A stretch of 64,000 nucleotides of DNA from an uncultured Sulfitobacter sp. (GTDB taxonomy: Bacteria; Pseudomonadota; Alphaproteobacteria; Rhodobacterales; Rhodobacteraceae): NCBI GenBank assembly GCA_913060815.1, contig CAJXSZ010000003.1, positions 124,001 to 188,000 on the forward strand. Reading direction: 5' to 3'. The notes beneath the pieces were generated by a model, which was not told the origin of the DNA, ran no database searches, and saw only the letters and a list, made by a program, of their open reading frames with translations. Both the position numbers and the translations under genes were made by a program. Below, in pieces: positions 36,870 through 46,012 of the stretch (position 1 is its first letter; each line of letters begins with the position of its first letter).

Positions 36870-37793
36870 TTAGCGAGAGAAAAGATGTTGTGAGAGGCGG
36901 GTAGGAAGGACAGGCACCAAAAGCGCACCGACCAAAGTGGCCAGACCGCGTTTTGGCGCATCGAAGAAACCGACAGGACTGCGACGCATACCTTCAAGGG
37001 CGAATACCAGCGGCAGCACCCGACCTTGACCCAAACGCAACGCACGGCGGCTGAGGTAGCGAAGAAAGATCGCCTCGGACCGTGTGCTGGGGGCGTAGCC
37101 AAACTGTGCTGCGGTCCGCAGGGCATCATCCCGACCGCGCTGCATCGCACGCAAATCAGCGGACAGACCATAGTGACTTGTGCGGTACCATGTCTGGCAC
37201 CTGTCAATGCCAACAACATGCGCATCTGTGCCAACCAAACGGATCAGCCAGTCGAGATCTTCGTTATGCACAAAGGTTTCATCAAAGCCGCCCGTCCGAA
37301 TAAAGGCGCTACGGCGCACTGCGATGTTTGACATGGTGCACACAGGGTTCTCGCCCAACAGCATTGGAATGCTGAGCGGAGCGGCAGGTACGGTCGAAAA
37401 TGTGGAGGCCAACTCAGGATCATTCTGGAAAAAGGCGACCTTTCCAAAAGCGGCATCCACGTCAGGGTCTGCAAAGCAATCGGCAAGCTGGCGCAGCTTG
37501 TCAGGTCCCCAGATATCGTCAGCATCACAAAACGCGATGATTGAGCCGGTGGCGCAGTGCATTGCTCCGAAATTGCGCGCACAGCTGGGGCCTTTCCCCG
37601 TGTTGCGGCGGACGTGAATGCGCGGATCATTCGCGCTAGCCATCAGCAGCATCTGCATCGTCGCATCGGTCGATCCGTCATCCACGCAAATGACTTCCCA
37701 ATCACCATATGTCTGGGCCTGTATGCTTTTCAGTGTCGCCTGGAGGGTTTCGACAGCGTTGTAGCAAGGAATGATGATTGAGAAGTCCGTCAT
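36870..37793 (-). CDS. Glycosyltransferase family 2
   Basis: 307 aa. SIIIPCYNAVETLQATLKSI, VICVDDGSTDATMQ, CARNFGAMHCATGSIIAFCDADDIWG, and the acceptor-side HNEDLDWLIRLV. Paralogous in plan to the GT2 gene just downstream but only moderately similar, so probably specific for a different linkage. Overlaps the end of wzx by 4 bp and stands 21 bp before the next GT2 gene. Confidence 0.9.
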   Translation of the reverse strand: MTDFSIIIPCYNAVETLQATLKSIQAQTYGDWEVICVDDGSTDATMQMLLMASANDPRIHVRRNTGKGPSCARNFGAMHCATGSIIAFCDADDIWGPDKLRQLADCFADPDVDAAFGKVAFFQNDPELASTFSTVPAAPLSIPMLLGENPVCTMSNIAVRRSAFIRTGGFDETFVHNEDLDWLIRLVGTDAHVVGIDRCQTWYRTSHYGLSADLRAMQRGRDDALRTAAQFGYAPSTRSEAIFLRYLSRRALRLGQGRVLPLVFALEGMRRSPVGFFDAPKRGLATLVGALLVPVLPTRLSQHLFSR

Positions 37794-39031
37794 GACTGCA
37801 CCTGCGGGTTGAGAGAGAAAAGGACAGCGGAGAGTGTTTTGAAAGTGCCAAGCGTCATCAACCCACCAGTCATTACAAGGTAGCCAACAGCCATCGCATA
37901 CAGCCCGTAAGGCTCAAGCAAGGCAGTGCTGGCAAGAACGGCAACCGCGAGTGCTGCGGTCATCCACAGTTCGATTTGCGGTGTGCCTTGAACGCGGAGC
38001 CACCCCGCAGCTGTCGCCCAAAGCGTTGTCGGGATGGCGACGAGGCACAGGATCGAGACAAGCGGTGCGACCTCTTCCCAGCCCTCACCAAGCAGGAGCG
38101 GCACATAGATCGGCGCGAACGCAGACTGCAAAATTACGACAGGCGCAATGAGTGCCAGCCCGACAAGGATGCTCTGACGCATCGCGGCGGCAGGATCGCT
38201 GGACTGGCTGAGATGCGGGAACAACACAGTGGAGAAGGCAGTGGCGAAAGCGTTGGAGAGGCTCAGACCAGCGTTGAATGCCATAAAGTAGAGGCCAAGC
38301 GCCTGTGGCCCCATCGTCATGCCGACGACGATCTTATCGCCCTGCAAACGCAGGACTTTGACAATCTCGATGCCCAGAACCGCCCAGCCGTAGTCAATGA
38401 AAGGGCGCAACGGTGCGGGTGCAACACTTGCCTTCGGTGTCCAGGGGTGTACGCGGCGCACAGCAAACAGCCATATCGGTGCAGAGAGAACGCGCGGCAG
38501 GATCAACGCAATTGCGGAGGGATAAAGCATGACCAGCAAGATCGAGAAGATGTTTGCACCCACGACCTGCGCCCCGCCGATTGCGGCTGTCTGGCGCAAT
38601 TTGCCCGCCCGCATGGCCAGTGCGACCTGCACCAGACCTGCTGGCATGAAGAGATATTCAAAACCCATCAACAGGATCAGGAAGGCGAGCAGCTCGCTGC
38701 CGCCTGACAGGAACAATGCGCCCGCAACCAGTGCCTGAAACGCAAACAAGCCAAAGCACCAGACCCAGAAGATGCGGCGCGCTGTGGCGCAGGTCGCTTC
38801 CAGTGCTTCATCACTGGCGGCGATGATGCGCTGCCCGACGCCGTTTTCGGTGAGAGCCTTCAGAATGTCGCCCGCTGCCATTGCAGATGCCGCGATCCCG
38901 ATCTGCGTCAGATCAAGCGTGCGGGCCACCGCGATCACCACCAGAAGGCGGGAGGCCTTGGCCGCGACTTCGGATGCGCCATAGGCGATCAGGTTCGTCG
39001 CAAGTGATCTGGTTGTATTCGTGAGTGGCAT
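37790..39031 (-). CDS. wzx: Oligosaccharide flippase, Wzx-like
   Basis: 413 aa with about 12 hydrophobic helices and no soluble domain. NLIAYGASEVAAKASRLLVVIAVARTLDLTQIGIAASAMA is the MATE/Wzx-type N-terminus; GLYFMAFNAGLSLSNAFATAFSTVLFPHLSQ is the conserved mid-protein part. It would flip undecaprenyl-linked repeat units to the periplasm for Wzy. First gene of a minus-strand operon with three glycosyltransferases. A partial CCTATCC operator half lies 30 bp upstream and a full palindrome about 100 bp upstream. Confidence 0.87.
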   Translation of the reverse strand: MPLTNTTRSLATNLIAYGASEVAAKASRLLVVIAVARTLDLTQIGIAASAMAAGDILKALTENGVGQRIIAASDEALEATCATARRIFWVWCFGLFAFQALVAGALFLSGGSELLAFLILLMGFEYLFMPAGLVQVALAMRAGKLRQTAAIGGAQVVGANIFSILLVMLYPSAIALILPRVLSAPIWLFAVRRVHPWTPKASVAPAPLRPFIDYGWAVLGIEIVKVLRLQGDKIVVGMTMGPQALGLYFMAFNAGLSLSNAFATAFSTVLFPHLSQSSDPAAAMRQSILVGLALIAPVVILQSAFAPIYVPLLLGEGWEEVAPLVSILCLVAIPTTLWATAAGWLRVQGTPQIELWMTAALAVAVLASTALLEPYGLYAMAVGYLVMTGGLMTLGTFKTLSAVLFSLNPQVQS

Positions 39032-39060
39032 TCAAAGCGCTTTCGTTGATTTCCACTATT

Positions 39061-39080
39061 ACCTATCCTAGCATGAAGCT
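39061..39080. promoter_or_regulatory. Degenerate copy of the CCTATCC palindrome near wzx
   Basis: ACCTATCC is intact at 39061-39068, but the right arm is lost (TAGC-ATGAAGCT). It sits 30 bp before the wzx start. A half-site or decayed operator belonging to the repeated motif of this locus. Confidence 0.4.
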
Positions 39081-39128
39081 GTTCGTCTCGGACGCCACAG
39101 GACAGGTCGCTTGCGCAAATGGAACCTA

Positions 39129-39148
39129 CCCTATCCATCAGGATAGTC
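39129..39148. promoter_or_regulatory. CCTATCC-N4-GGATAG palindrome between wzx and wza-like genes
   Basis: cCCTATCC-ATCA-GGATAGtC: six of seven bases pair perfectly on each side (CTATCC/GGATAG) around a 4-base spacer. It ends 75 bp before the wza-like start and about 100 bp before wzx, so it could serve both divergent units. Part of the family of sites described under findings. Confidence 0.7.
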
Positions 39149-39222
39149 TCGGATTTCGTATGCCCAGTGGCGTGTTGTGGCGCTGGCGGGGTAGGTAGGC
39201 TCAACCTGATTTTGGAGACGTC

Positions 39223-40422
39223 ATGTCACGCAACCTTACGATAAGTGGCCCGCTCGCAGCCTTGTTGATGACCAGTGCCTGCGCCGGGTATGATGTGCCC
39301 GACAACCTTGAGCCCGTAGCGCAGGGGGATGGCTATCAGGCGCAATACCGTGCCCCTGATGTGACCCGCGAAAACGCGGATCTTCTGAAATCCGAGCGCA
39401 TCAATGCCGAGAAATGCCTGCCTTATGGCGGAGCGATCGGGAAAGGCACCAGCATTGCAGCCAGCGTGCTGCGGGGCGAGCGTTTGTCGCGCAATGACCT
39501 GCTGGATGTCCGCATTGCTGACGATGACACATTTAACGGCAGCTATGTCGTTTCGCGTGACGGCATGTTGAAATTGCCGTTCCTGCCCCCGATCCGCGCG
39601 CAAGGGCGCAGCACCGATCAGGTCGAGACGGATATCGCCAATGCGCTTCTCGCGGATGACTTTTATCAAGATACGCCCAGAATATCCGTGCGCGCGGCGG
39701 ACTTTGCCTCTGTCTCGATCGGTGTTTCGGGTGCAGTGTTTGAGCCTCACGCCGTAGAGATTGGCGGCGTGCGCGGCGATACCGTGGACAGCTTGCGACA
39801 GGGCGCATCGGGTGCTTCCACCGAAGGGCGCAACTTGTCCGCAGCTTTGCGCGCGGCAGGTGGTGTGCGCCCTGATGCAGATATCTCTGCGGTTGAAGTG
39901 CGCCGCGCAGGCAAGACATACCGTTTGGACATGCGCGGCGTGTTCGAGGGTCAAAACACCGTCGACATCATGCTGCTGACGGGTGACGAGGTGCGTGTAC
40001 CCAGTCGTCAGTGCTTTCAGGATGATCTGATGCGCCCCAGTCCGATCAGCCCTCCGGGTATCAGCCTGTTTCTGTCCAACCTCACTCAGCCTGCGCAAAA
40101 CAATGCCGCATCCGCCGTGGGTCAAACGGTGCGACAGGTGCCCTACGGGTCGCGCTATATGCAGGCGGTGATCGATGCCAACTGTGTCGGCGGCGCGCGC
40201 ACCACCAGTGCAAACCGCTCGGCGGTATTGTTCTCTCGCAACCCGATGACAGGCGTATCTGTGGTCATTGAGCGCGATATCGAGGACTTGCTACGCCGCG
40301 CGGATCGCGATGATTACGATCCCTATCTGCTGCCGGGCGATGCGATGGCGTGTTATGACAGCACGGTCACCAATATTGCAGAGATCGGGCGGGTCTTGGG
40401 TGTGGTCGCGTTCATTCCTTAG
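39223..40422 (+). CDS. Polysaccharide export lipoprotein, Wza-like
   Basis: 399 aa. The lipoprotein signal ends LLMTSAC with the acylated Cys at 20. The polysaccharide export domain follows (about 84-170): RLSRNDLLDVRIADDDTFNG, SYVVSRDGMLKLPFLPPIRA, QGRSTDQVETDIANALL, then a SLBB-like segment VSGAVFEPHAVEIGGVRG and a long C-terminal part with LRAAGGVRPDADISAVEVRR. It should form the outer-membrane/periplasmic export channel. Its C-terminal codons overlap the convergent kinase gene by 11 bp. Confidence 0.88.
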   Translation: MSRNLTISGPLAALLMTSACAGYDVPDNLEPVAQGDGYQAQYRAPDVTRENADLLKSERINAEKCLPYGGAIGKGTSIAASVLRGERLSRNDLLDVRIADDDTFNGSYVVSRDGMLKLPFLPPIRAQGRSTDQVETDIANALLADDFYQDTPRISVRAADFASVSIGVSGAVFEPHAVEIGGVRGDTVDSLRQGASGASTEGRNLSAALRAAGGVRPDADISAVEVRRAGKTYRLDMRGVFEGQNTVDIMLLTGDEVRVPSRQCFQDDLMRPSPISPPGISLFLSNLTQPAQNNAASAVGQTVRQVPYGSRYMQAVIDANCVGGARTTSANRSAVLFSRNPMTGVSVVIERDIEDLLRRADRDDYDPYLLPGDAMACYDSTVTNIAEIGRVLGVVAFIP

Positions 40423-42913
40423 GAACAGCTTCGGCCAATGCTTTTTTGCTGCGTTTCCAGAGGTCGGGAAGCGTGGCAATGGCCGCGATCACTGCCCCGT
40501 CCTCTCCTGCTTTCGCAGAGCGTTCAATCGTAACCAGCGCATCCCGAAACGCGATTGCTCCGAACAGGGCAGCATTGCCAGCGATCTTATGCGTTTGTGC
40601 CGCAATGTCGTTACGATCAAGGCGTGTATCGCCGCGCAGCCAATCAATCAGGCTTTCGGCCTCTGAGCTAAATCGGGCCAATAGTTCTGGGTAGTTTTCG
40701 GCCCCTACCAAATCGTAGGTTTCAGCATGATGGCCGCGGTCAATCAGCACCGAAGTCTCTTTTGGTTTACTGATTGCCTTATTACCCAGCACTTTGTGAA
40801 GCTCGGATTTTCTCAGGGGTTTGGTCAGGACACCGTTCATGCCTTGGGCCAGAAAGTCATCTTGTTCCGAAGGCATCACATTGGCAGTCAAAGCAACGAT
40901 GCGTGAGCTGCGGGAGGCGCCGTCGCCTTGTCTGATCAGGCGTGTGGCGCTTCGGCCATCAAGGACCGGCATGCTGATATCCATCAAGATCAGATCGAAT
41001 TTTTCTGCGGCCGCCATATCGACACCTTGCTGGCCATCATGCGCCTCTTTGACATCATGACCCTCGGCTTGAAGCATCTCTCGGACAACGAAGCGGTTGA
41101 TCTCGTTGTCCTCGACGACCAGCACACGCAGCGGACGTGCGACTGCGCGCCGTTCGATCAGGTCGTCCTGTTCTGACGGGGGCGCAGCGGTTTGAGCGGG
41201 AATAACAACGCGGAACGTGCTGCCGACGCCAACTTCGCTGGCGACAATGATTTCTCCGTCCAGCACGTTAACAAACCGCTTTGCAATGCTCAGTCCCAAA
41301 CCGGTGCCGCCGACTTCGCGATCATAGGCCGTGTTGCCTGTTACAAAGTCATCAAAGATTCGCTCTTGCAAATCTTCAGGGATGCCTGCGCCAGTGTCTT
41401 CAATTTCAAAGGTAATCTCATCGCTGTGCCAGCTCACTGTGACAGAAACGCGGCCCCGCTTTGTGAACTTCACCGCATTGCCGACAAGGTTCATCAGTAT
41501 ATGCTGCAAACGGTTGCGGTCCGATGTGACCCAATGCTGCGCAGGCCCGTCCCAACCCCAATCCAATGTGGTTTCCTGAGTTGAGGCGATGCCGCTTTGG
41601 TTGTCTATGATGTCTTGCAGCAGCTCGGACAGGTTCATCGGCTCGAGGTTTGCACTCACTTTGCCGGAATCGTATCGCGTGATATCCAGAACGTCCGAAA
41701 CATGGCTGAGCAAAAGCCGCCCTGATGTTTCCATATTGCGGGTGTATTTGTCTTGCTTGCCGCTGAGTGTGGTATCGCGCAGCAGACCGAGATTGCCGAG
41801 CAAGCCGTTCAGGGGCGTGCGGATTTCGTGGCTCATTGTCGCCAGAAACTCCGAACGGCTCTTCTCTCCTGCGATGGCCTTGTCGCGGGCATCGACCAGT
41901 TCGGCCTCATCCGCCTTGCGCTGGGTAATGTCGCGCAGGAAGGCGATAAAGATATCTCCTTCTTCCGTAAACGCGGTTTGGATGGCCAGTTCGACCGGAA
42001 AGATCGAGCCGTCGCTGCGTTTGGCTTCCAATTGTACGCGGCCTTTGCCAACCACGCGTTTCTCGCCGCCTTTGCGCATCCGCTCCATGCCTGCATCATG
42101 GCCCGCACGCATGTGGTCAGGCACAATAACCGATCCCAGCTCGCGCCCGATCACGTCTTGAGCACGGTGGCCGAATATCTCCTCGGCAGCGGGGCTGAAT
42201 TCAATGATATGGCCTGCGTCGTCACTGATGATGACGCCATCAAGGGATGTGTTAATGACGGTGCTCATCCGTTCGCCCGTCTGACGGCGTGCCCGGTCTT
42301 GCCGCCGCATGTGATCATTCAGACGCACCAGATACACAACCGCCACACCAAGTGCTCCGATCAGCACGGCCAAGGCCAGCGCGAGCTTGATCATCGTCAA
42401 CGCGACGTTTGTACGTTGATTATCTGCCTTTTGCGCGAATATCTTGAGACCTGAATTGGACAGTTTGCGCACTTCGGGGCGGATGTCCTGCACCAGAGAT
42501 CCCAGCCGAGCCAGGTTGCTTGTCAATTCGACATCTGTGGCGTCGATGTAGGGGACTGTTGTCTCGAGCCAGGCCTGAATCTTCTCAAGTGTGGCTAGAA
42601 ACTCTGCGTCAGCGCGCAACTCCGCGAAAACCTGCGCCTCGGAAATGGTGTTGACCCTGCTATAGAAGACATCAAACCGCCGCCGGATGCTGGTCAGGTC
42701 AGATCCGATTTTGATGCGGCCTGCAAATTCCTGAAATTCGACCTCGGACTGGGAAAGCGACCACTGCACGTTGTCGGAACTGGCCGAACTCAGCTCTTCA
42801 ATCTCGTGGCTGACAGACCACGTGAGGAATGCGATGGCGCAAACAGCAATGAAACCGGTCAGAGCAAGGATTGTCTGACCGGTTTTCCGACGCAAATAGG
42901 GGGTGATAGCCAC
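40412..42913 (-). CDS. Hybrid sensor histidine kinase with receiver and HPt domains
   Basis: 833 aa. TM1 (about 14-34), a periplasmic helical sensor (35-168), TM2 (about 171-196), PAS domain (about 215-335, GERMSTVINTSLDGVIISDD), HisKA with His362 in FLATMSHEIRTPLNG, HATPase (NLVGNAVKFT, DTGAGIP, GGTGLGLSI), receiver with Asp645 (LILMDISMPVLDG) and Lys698, and HPt with His775 (AAQTHKIAGNAALFG). A full His-Asp-His relay is therefore in one protein and needs a separate response regulator; the LuxR-type regulator at 46096 is the nearest candidate. Encoded 35 bp after a periplasmic protein gene in the same direction. Confidence 0.93.
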   Translation of the reverse strand: MAITPYLRRKTGQTILALTGFIAVCAIAFLTWSVSHEIEELSSASSDNVQWSLSQSEVEFQEFAGRIKIGSDLTSIRRRFDVFYSRVNTISEAQVFAELRADAEFLATLEKIQAWLETTVPYIDATDVELTSNLARLGSLVQDIRPEVRKLSNSGLKIFAQKADNQRTNVALTMIKLALALAVLIGALGVAVVYLVRLNDHMRRQDRARRQTGERMSTVINTSLDGVIISDDAGHIIEFSPAAEEIFGHRAQDVIGRELGSVIVPDHMRAGHDAGMERMRKGGEKRVVGKGRVQLEAKRSDGSIFPVELAIQTAFTEEGDIFIAFLRDITQRKADEAELVDARDKAIAGEKSRSEFLATMSHEIRTPLNGLLGNLGLLRDTTLSGKQDKYTRNMETSGRLLLSHVSDVLDITRYDSGKVSANLEPMNLSELLQDIIDNQSGIASTQETTLDWGWDGPAQHWVTSDRNRLQHILMNLVGNAVKFTKRGRVSVTVSWHSDEITFEIEDTGAGIPEDLQERIFDDFVTGNTAYDREVGGTGLGLSIAKRFVNVLDGEIIVASEVGVGSTFRVVIPAQTAAPPSEQDDLIERRAVARPLRVLVVEDNEINRFVVREMLQAEGHDVKEAHDGQQGVDMAAAEKFDLILMDISMPVLDGRSATRLIRQGDGASRSSRIVALTANVMPSEQDDFLAQGMNGVLTKPLRKSELHKVLGNKAISKPKETSVLIDRGHHAETYDLVGAENYPELLARFSSEAESLIDWLRGDTRLDRNDIAAQTHKIAGNAALFGAIAFRDALVTIERSAKAGEDGAVIAAIATLPDLWKRSKKALAEAVPKE

Positions 42914-42948
42914 GGTATCTCCTGCTTTCGAGGGCCTCTCCCGAAGGG

Positions 42949-43425
42949 TTACTGGACCACTTCTATTCTGTCGAGTTGCCAGATGCTGCGCGAGTAAATG
43001 ACTTCGGTGCGGTAATCAGCAGTGGCGTCATAGGGATAGACAACCCAAAGCGGTCCCTTGTCTCGCACTGACATCTCGGCCCCGTTCATCGTCATGGCAA
43101 GGATCGGGCCGTTTTCGACCGCATCGGCCAGCGGGATCTCGACGGTATAGTCGTTGATTGCAGTCGCCAGAAGCGTGCCGTCCTGCACGTCGATCTCCTG
43201 CGCCAAACGGGCCAGCGATACACCTTCAAAGACCTGCGGCCCTTCAGTCCAAATCGTTGTGGTTTCGATCGTTGTGGTGCCAAGCGCCTCGAGGGCGGCG
43301 CGATCAAAAGTCTGCGTCTGACCATCGTGTGTCAAAGTCAAAATGGTATCGGCAGCTTGTGCAGATGTGCCAAGGCCGATGACCAGACCTAGTGCTGCGC
43401 ACAGTGATTGTAGACGGCTGAACAT
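42949..43425 (-). CDS. Periplasmic protein with molybdopterin-oxidoreductase-like (SUOX) fold
   Basis: 158 aa from ATG 43425 (TTTAGGAG upstream). Sec signal ends AQA-AD. The mature part resembles one PF00174 domain: FDRAALEALGTTTIETTTIW, QVFEGVSLARLAQEID, TAINDYTVEIPLADA, MSVRDKGPLWVVYPYD, SRSIWQLDRIEVV. The cofactor-coordinating cysteine of sulfite-oxidase-type enzymes is absent, so enzymatic Mo-cofactor use is doubtful. Small proteins of this type often neighbour sensor kinases; I infer a ligand-binding or sensory partner of the downstream hybrid kinase. A perfect palindrome lies 75 bp upstream. Confidence 0.78.
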   Translation of the reverse strand: MFSRLQSLCAALGLVIGLGTSAQAADTILTLTHDGQTQTFDRAALEALGTTTIETTTIWTEGPQVFEGVSLARLAQEIDVQDGTLLATAINDYTVEIPLADAVENGPILAMTMNGAEMSVRDKGPLWVVYPYDATADYRTEVIYSRSIWQLDRIEVVQ

Positions 43426-43500
43426 AAGGTAACTCCTAAAAAGACTTAGACACCTCATGCCATGAAGTCCCCAAAACTACATCGGGGTATCGGGATAGGA

Positions 43501-43520
43501 ACCTATCCTTAAGGATAGGT
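43501..43520. promoter_or_regulatory. Perfect 20-bp palindrome ACCTATCC-TTAA-GGATAGGT
   Basis: A perfect 20-bp inverted repeat, 75 bp before the start of the periplasmic protein/sensor kinase operon and just after the galU stop. A third arm GGATAGG (43493-43499) precedes it with a 2-bp spacer, giving three alternating heptamers. Best copy of the motif family in this locus. Confidence 0.75.
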
Positions 43521-43527
43521 TAGGCCG

Positions 43528-44415
43528 TTAAGCTACTAATTTAAATGATTTTTTGCGCGTCTTCATGAAGGCTGCGAAATCCACGCTCAAATCGCTCCGC
43601 GCCATCGCAAAGGCGGCAGTCGCCTGCACGAAGCCTTGAATGGATCCGCAATCAAAGCGTTCACCGTCAAACTGGTAGCCTGTTACACCCGCAGTTTGCA
43701 CATCGGCGTTGATGGCATCGGTCAGCTGCAATTCGCCACCAGCGCCAGGGCCAAGAGCATCCAAGCGGTCGAAAATTGATGGCTCAAGAATGTACCGACC
43801 TACGATGGCTTGCGTTGACGGCGCCATCTCGGGCCGTGGCTTTTCGACCAGACCGCGGGCTTTTGCGATACGGCCCTTTTGTTGGCTGACGTCCAACACG
43901 CCGTAAGATGAAACATCCTCGCGGGGCACATCCATAGTGGCGACCATGTGACCGCCTTGGCTTTGATGCGCCTCGACCATCTGCGCGAGGGCACCAGCTT
44001 CATGCATTATCACGTCATCCGGCAGCAGAACGGCGAATGGTGCATCGCCCACCAAACGTTTCGCTTGCCGCACGGCATGACCCAGTCCCAGCGGCTGGGC
44101 CTGCCGCAGGATTGTGAGGGCGCCTTCAGCCATACGTGTCGGGGCAAGTGCTTCGAGCGCTTGCGTCTTACCCTTGGCTTTCAATTGCATCTCAAGCGCG
44201 GCTGCGGTGTCAAAGTAATCTTCCAGCGCTCCCTTGCCTGCAGCCGAGACAAAGATGAATTCTTCGATACCTGCTTTGCGGGCTTCGTCCACGGCGTATT
44301 GGATCAACGGGCGGTCCACCAGCGGCAGCATTTCTTTTGGAATTGATTTGGTGGCAGGCAGAAAACGAGTACCCATGCCAGCGACAGGGAAAACAGCGGT
44401 GCGAATATGCGTCAT
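43528..44415 (-). CDS. galU: UTP--glucose-1-phosphate uridylyltransferase
   Basis: 295 aa from ATG 44415 with AAGGAAC upstream; an in-frame ATG at 44457 lies in the preceding gene. Nucleotidyltransferase motifs: VFPVAGMGTRFLPATKSIPK (8-27), EMLPLVDRPLIQYAVDEA, FAVLLPDDVIM, GVLDVSQQKGRIAKARGLVEKP, and YQFDGERFDCGSIQGFVQA. It makes UDP-glucose, the donor for the polysaccharide and also for OpgH. Second gene of the operon headed by the WecG/phosphoglycosyltransferase fusion. Confidence 0.95.
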   Translation of the reverse strand: MTHIRTAVFPVAGMGTRFLPATKSIPKEMLPLVDRPLIQYAVDEARKAGIEEFIFVSAAGKGALEDYFDTAAALEMQLKAKGKTQALEALAPTRMAEGALTILRQAQPLGLGHAVRQAKRLVGDAPFAVLLPDDVIMHEAGALAQMVEAHQSQGGHMVATMDVPREDVSSYGVLDVSQQKGRIAKARGLVEKPRPEMAPSTQAIVGRYILEPSIFDRLDALGPGAGGELQLTDAINADVQTAGVTGYQFDGERFDCGSIQGFVQATAAFAMARSDLSVDFAAFMKTRKKSFKLVA

Positions 44416-44443
44416 AGTTTTGGTTCCTTGAATATAATTGAGT

Positions 44444-45844
44444 TTAGTGTGCGCCACGGCCGCCTACGACCGCGCGGAATGTCAGGGCGATGAGGATCAG
44501 ATCCAGAAAAACGGTGCGTTTTTTGGCGTAGGCCAGATCCATTTCGATCATTTCGTCGAAGCCTACGTTGGCCCGTCCCATGACCTGCCAGACACCCGTG
44601 ATGCCGGGTTTGACGGCAAGGCGGCCAAGGGCGTGTTCTGGATAAGCATCAACTTCTGAGGGCAGGGCAGGGCGAGGACCGACAATAGACATGTTCCCCT
44701 GCAGCACGTTCAAAATCTGGGGAAGTTCATCAATTGAAGTGCGGCGGATAAAGCGTCCAACGCGGGTGATGCGTGGGTCAGTCTTTGATTTGAAACAAAT
44801 ACCCTCGCGGTCCGATTGTGCCAGCAGGTTTGAACGAAGGGCCTCGGCATCTGTAACCATCGAACGGAATTTGAATATGGTAAAGGGGCGTCCGTTTTTT
44901 CCTATACGCGTTTGGGTGAAGAGTGCAGATCCTTTGCCTTCACCTTCGCGTGCCAAACTTTCAAGTTTGATTGCCAAAGCGGTTAGGACGAGGATCGGTG
45001 ACAGAACCACAAGTGCGGTTGCTGCGACGGTGACATCGAGGATGCGATTTGCAGCGGAGGCGGCTGTAACGTTGCTGGCGGCTTCCTTGGCTGCGCGTGC
45101 CAGAAAGGTAAAGTTGCCCTGCAAATAGCGTTTTGCCAAGCGGCGCGGCTCTTGCGCCAGTCGCCAGACCCACTCACATTTGGCTTTGCGAACCCACTCG
45201 GGTGCACGGACGACATTTCCCGCAAAGAAATCAAGTGCCGCGCCAACGCCCATCGTAAGCTGTGCATCGATATGGGGCGCATTCCGGTGCAGCCACAGTT
45301 CCTGCATTGGCACACCCAATGCGACCAGCAGAATGTTCGCGCCGCTTGCATTAATGTCTGCGATCACTTCGGCATCGTTTTGCGCCTGCGCGAAACCGTC
45401 CCGCGTTCCCGCGATTCGCAAATGGGGGATTTTGCGGATCAGATTCTTCGCAGCTTTCTGCGCCGTTCCGGGCGTGCCGCCGAACAGATAGACAGACTTG
45501 CCCAATTTTGCAGCCTCTTGCAGCAATGCGGGAATAAAGTCCGTTCCGTTCAGATTAGCGGTCAGTTCGAGACCCGTCATCTTGGCTGCCAGAGCAACGC
45601 CAATGCCGTCGGGCAGTAGGTAGTCGGCACTGTTGACAGCCGCTGCGTACTGGCGATCCTGCGACATAACATTAAAGCAATGCGCATTCATGAAGTTAAC
45701 GCGCCGGCGGCCAGGAGCCAAAAGCGTGGTGACAGTTTCAGATGTAGTGGCGTCCACTACAGTCGTGCGCAGGCTTGGCAGATAAGTTTCGCGCAGTTCT
45801 TGTGCGGGTGTCAGCGGGCCGTCGAAGGTGGGAAGAAATGACAT
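44444..45844 (-). CDS. Fusion: WecG/TagA/CpsF glycosyltransferase + priming phosphoglycosyltransferase
   Basis: 466 aa with two enzyme domains. Residues about 28-250 are the GT26 WecG/TagA/CpsF domain: VNFMNAHCFNVMSQD, SADYLLPDGIGVALAAKM, VYLFGGTPGTAQKAAK, LLVALGVPMQELWLHRN, AALDFFAGNVVRAPEWV. Residues about 265-466 are a bacterial sugar transferase (PF02397): a membrane helix AATALVVLSPILVLTALAI, then FTQTRIGKNGRPFTIFKFRS, TRVGRFIRRTSIDELPQILN, MSIVGPRPALPSEV, LAVKPGITGVWQVMGRANV. One polypeptide could load the first sugar-phosphate on undecaprenyl phosphate and add the second sugar. It starts an operon with galU. Confidence 0.9.
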   Translation of the reverse strand: MSFLPTFDGPLTPAQELRETYLPSLRTTVVDATTSETVTTLLAPGRRRVNFMNAHCFNVMSQDRQYAAAVNSADYLLPDGIGVALAAKMTGLELTANLNGTDFIPALLQEAAKLGKSVYLFGGTPGTAQKAAKNLIRKIPHLRIAGTRDGFAQAQNDAEVIADINASGANILLVALGVPMQELWLHRNAPHIDAQLTMGVGAALDFFAGNVVRAPEWVRKAKCEWVWRLAQEPRRLAKRYLQGNFTFLARAAKEAASNVTAASAANRILDVTVAATALVVLSPILVLTALAIKLESLAREGEGKGSALFTQTRIGKNGRPFTIFKFRSMVTDAEALRSNLLAQSDREGICFKSKTDPRITRVGRFIRRTSIDELPQILNVLQGNMSIVGPRPALPSEVDAYPEHALGRLAVKPGITGVWQVMGRANVGFDEMIEMDLAYAKKRTVFLDLILIALTFRAVVGGRGAH

Positions 45845-45992
45845 GGCAGCAGTCCTTTGTTGATCAGGTTTGTTGCCCTATTGATCAATCAAAATAACGA
45901 CTTGGCGCAACCGAGCGGGTGGACAGGTTCGCGGCGCGGATGGTTAACCAATTAACCCTGATAGGGCCGCATCGACGCTCAACCGGAGTAGA

Positions 45993-46012
45993 ACCTATCC
46001 CTTTGGATGTAC
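45993..46012. promoter_or_regulatory. CCTATCC palindrome between fusion gene and response regulator
   Basis: ACCTATCC-CTTT-GGATgtac: left arm perfect, right arm GGAT only. The right arm is also the left arm of GGATGT-ACGA-ACATCC (46005-46020), again with a 4-base spacer. It lies 83 bp before the response regulator start and about 150 bp before the divergent fusion gene. Confidence 0.6.
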
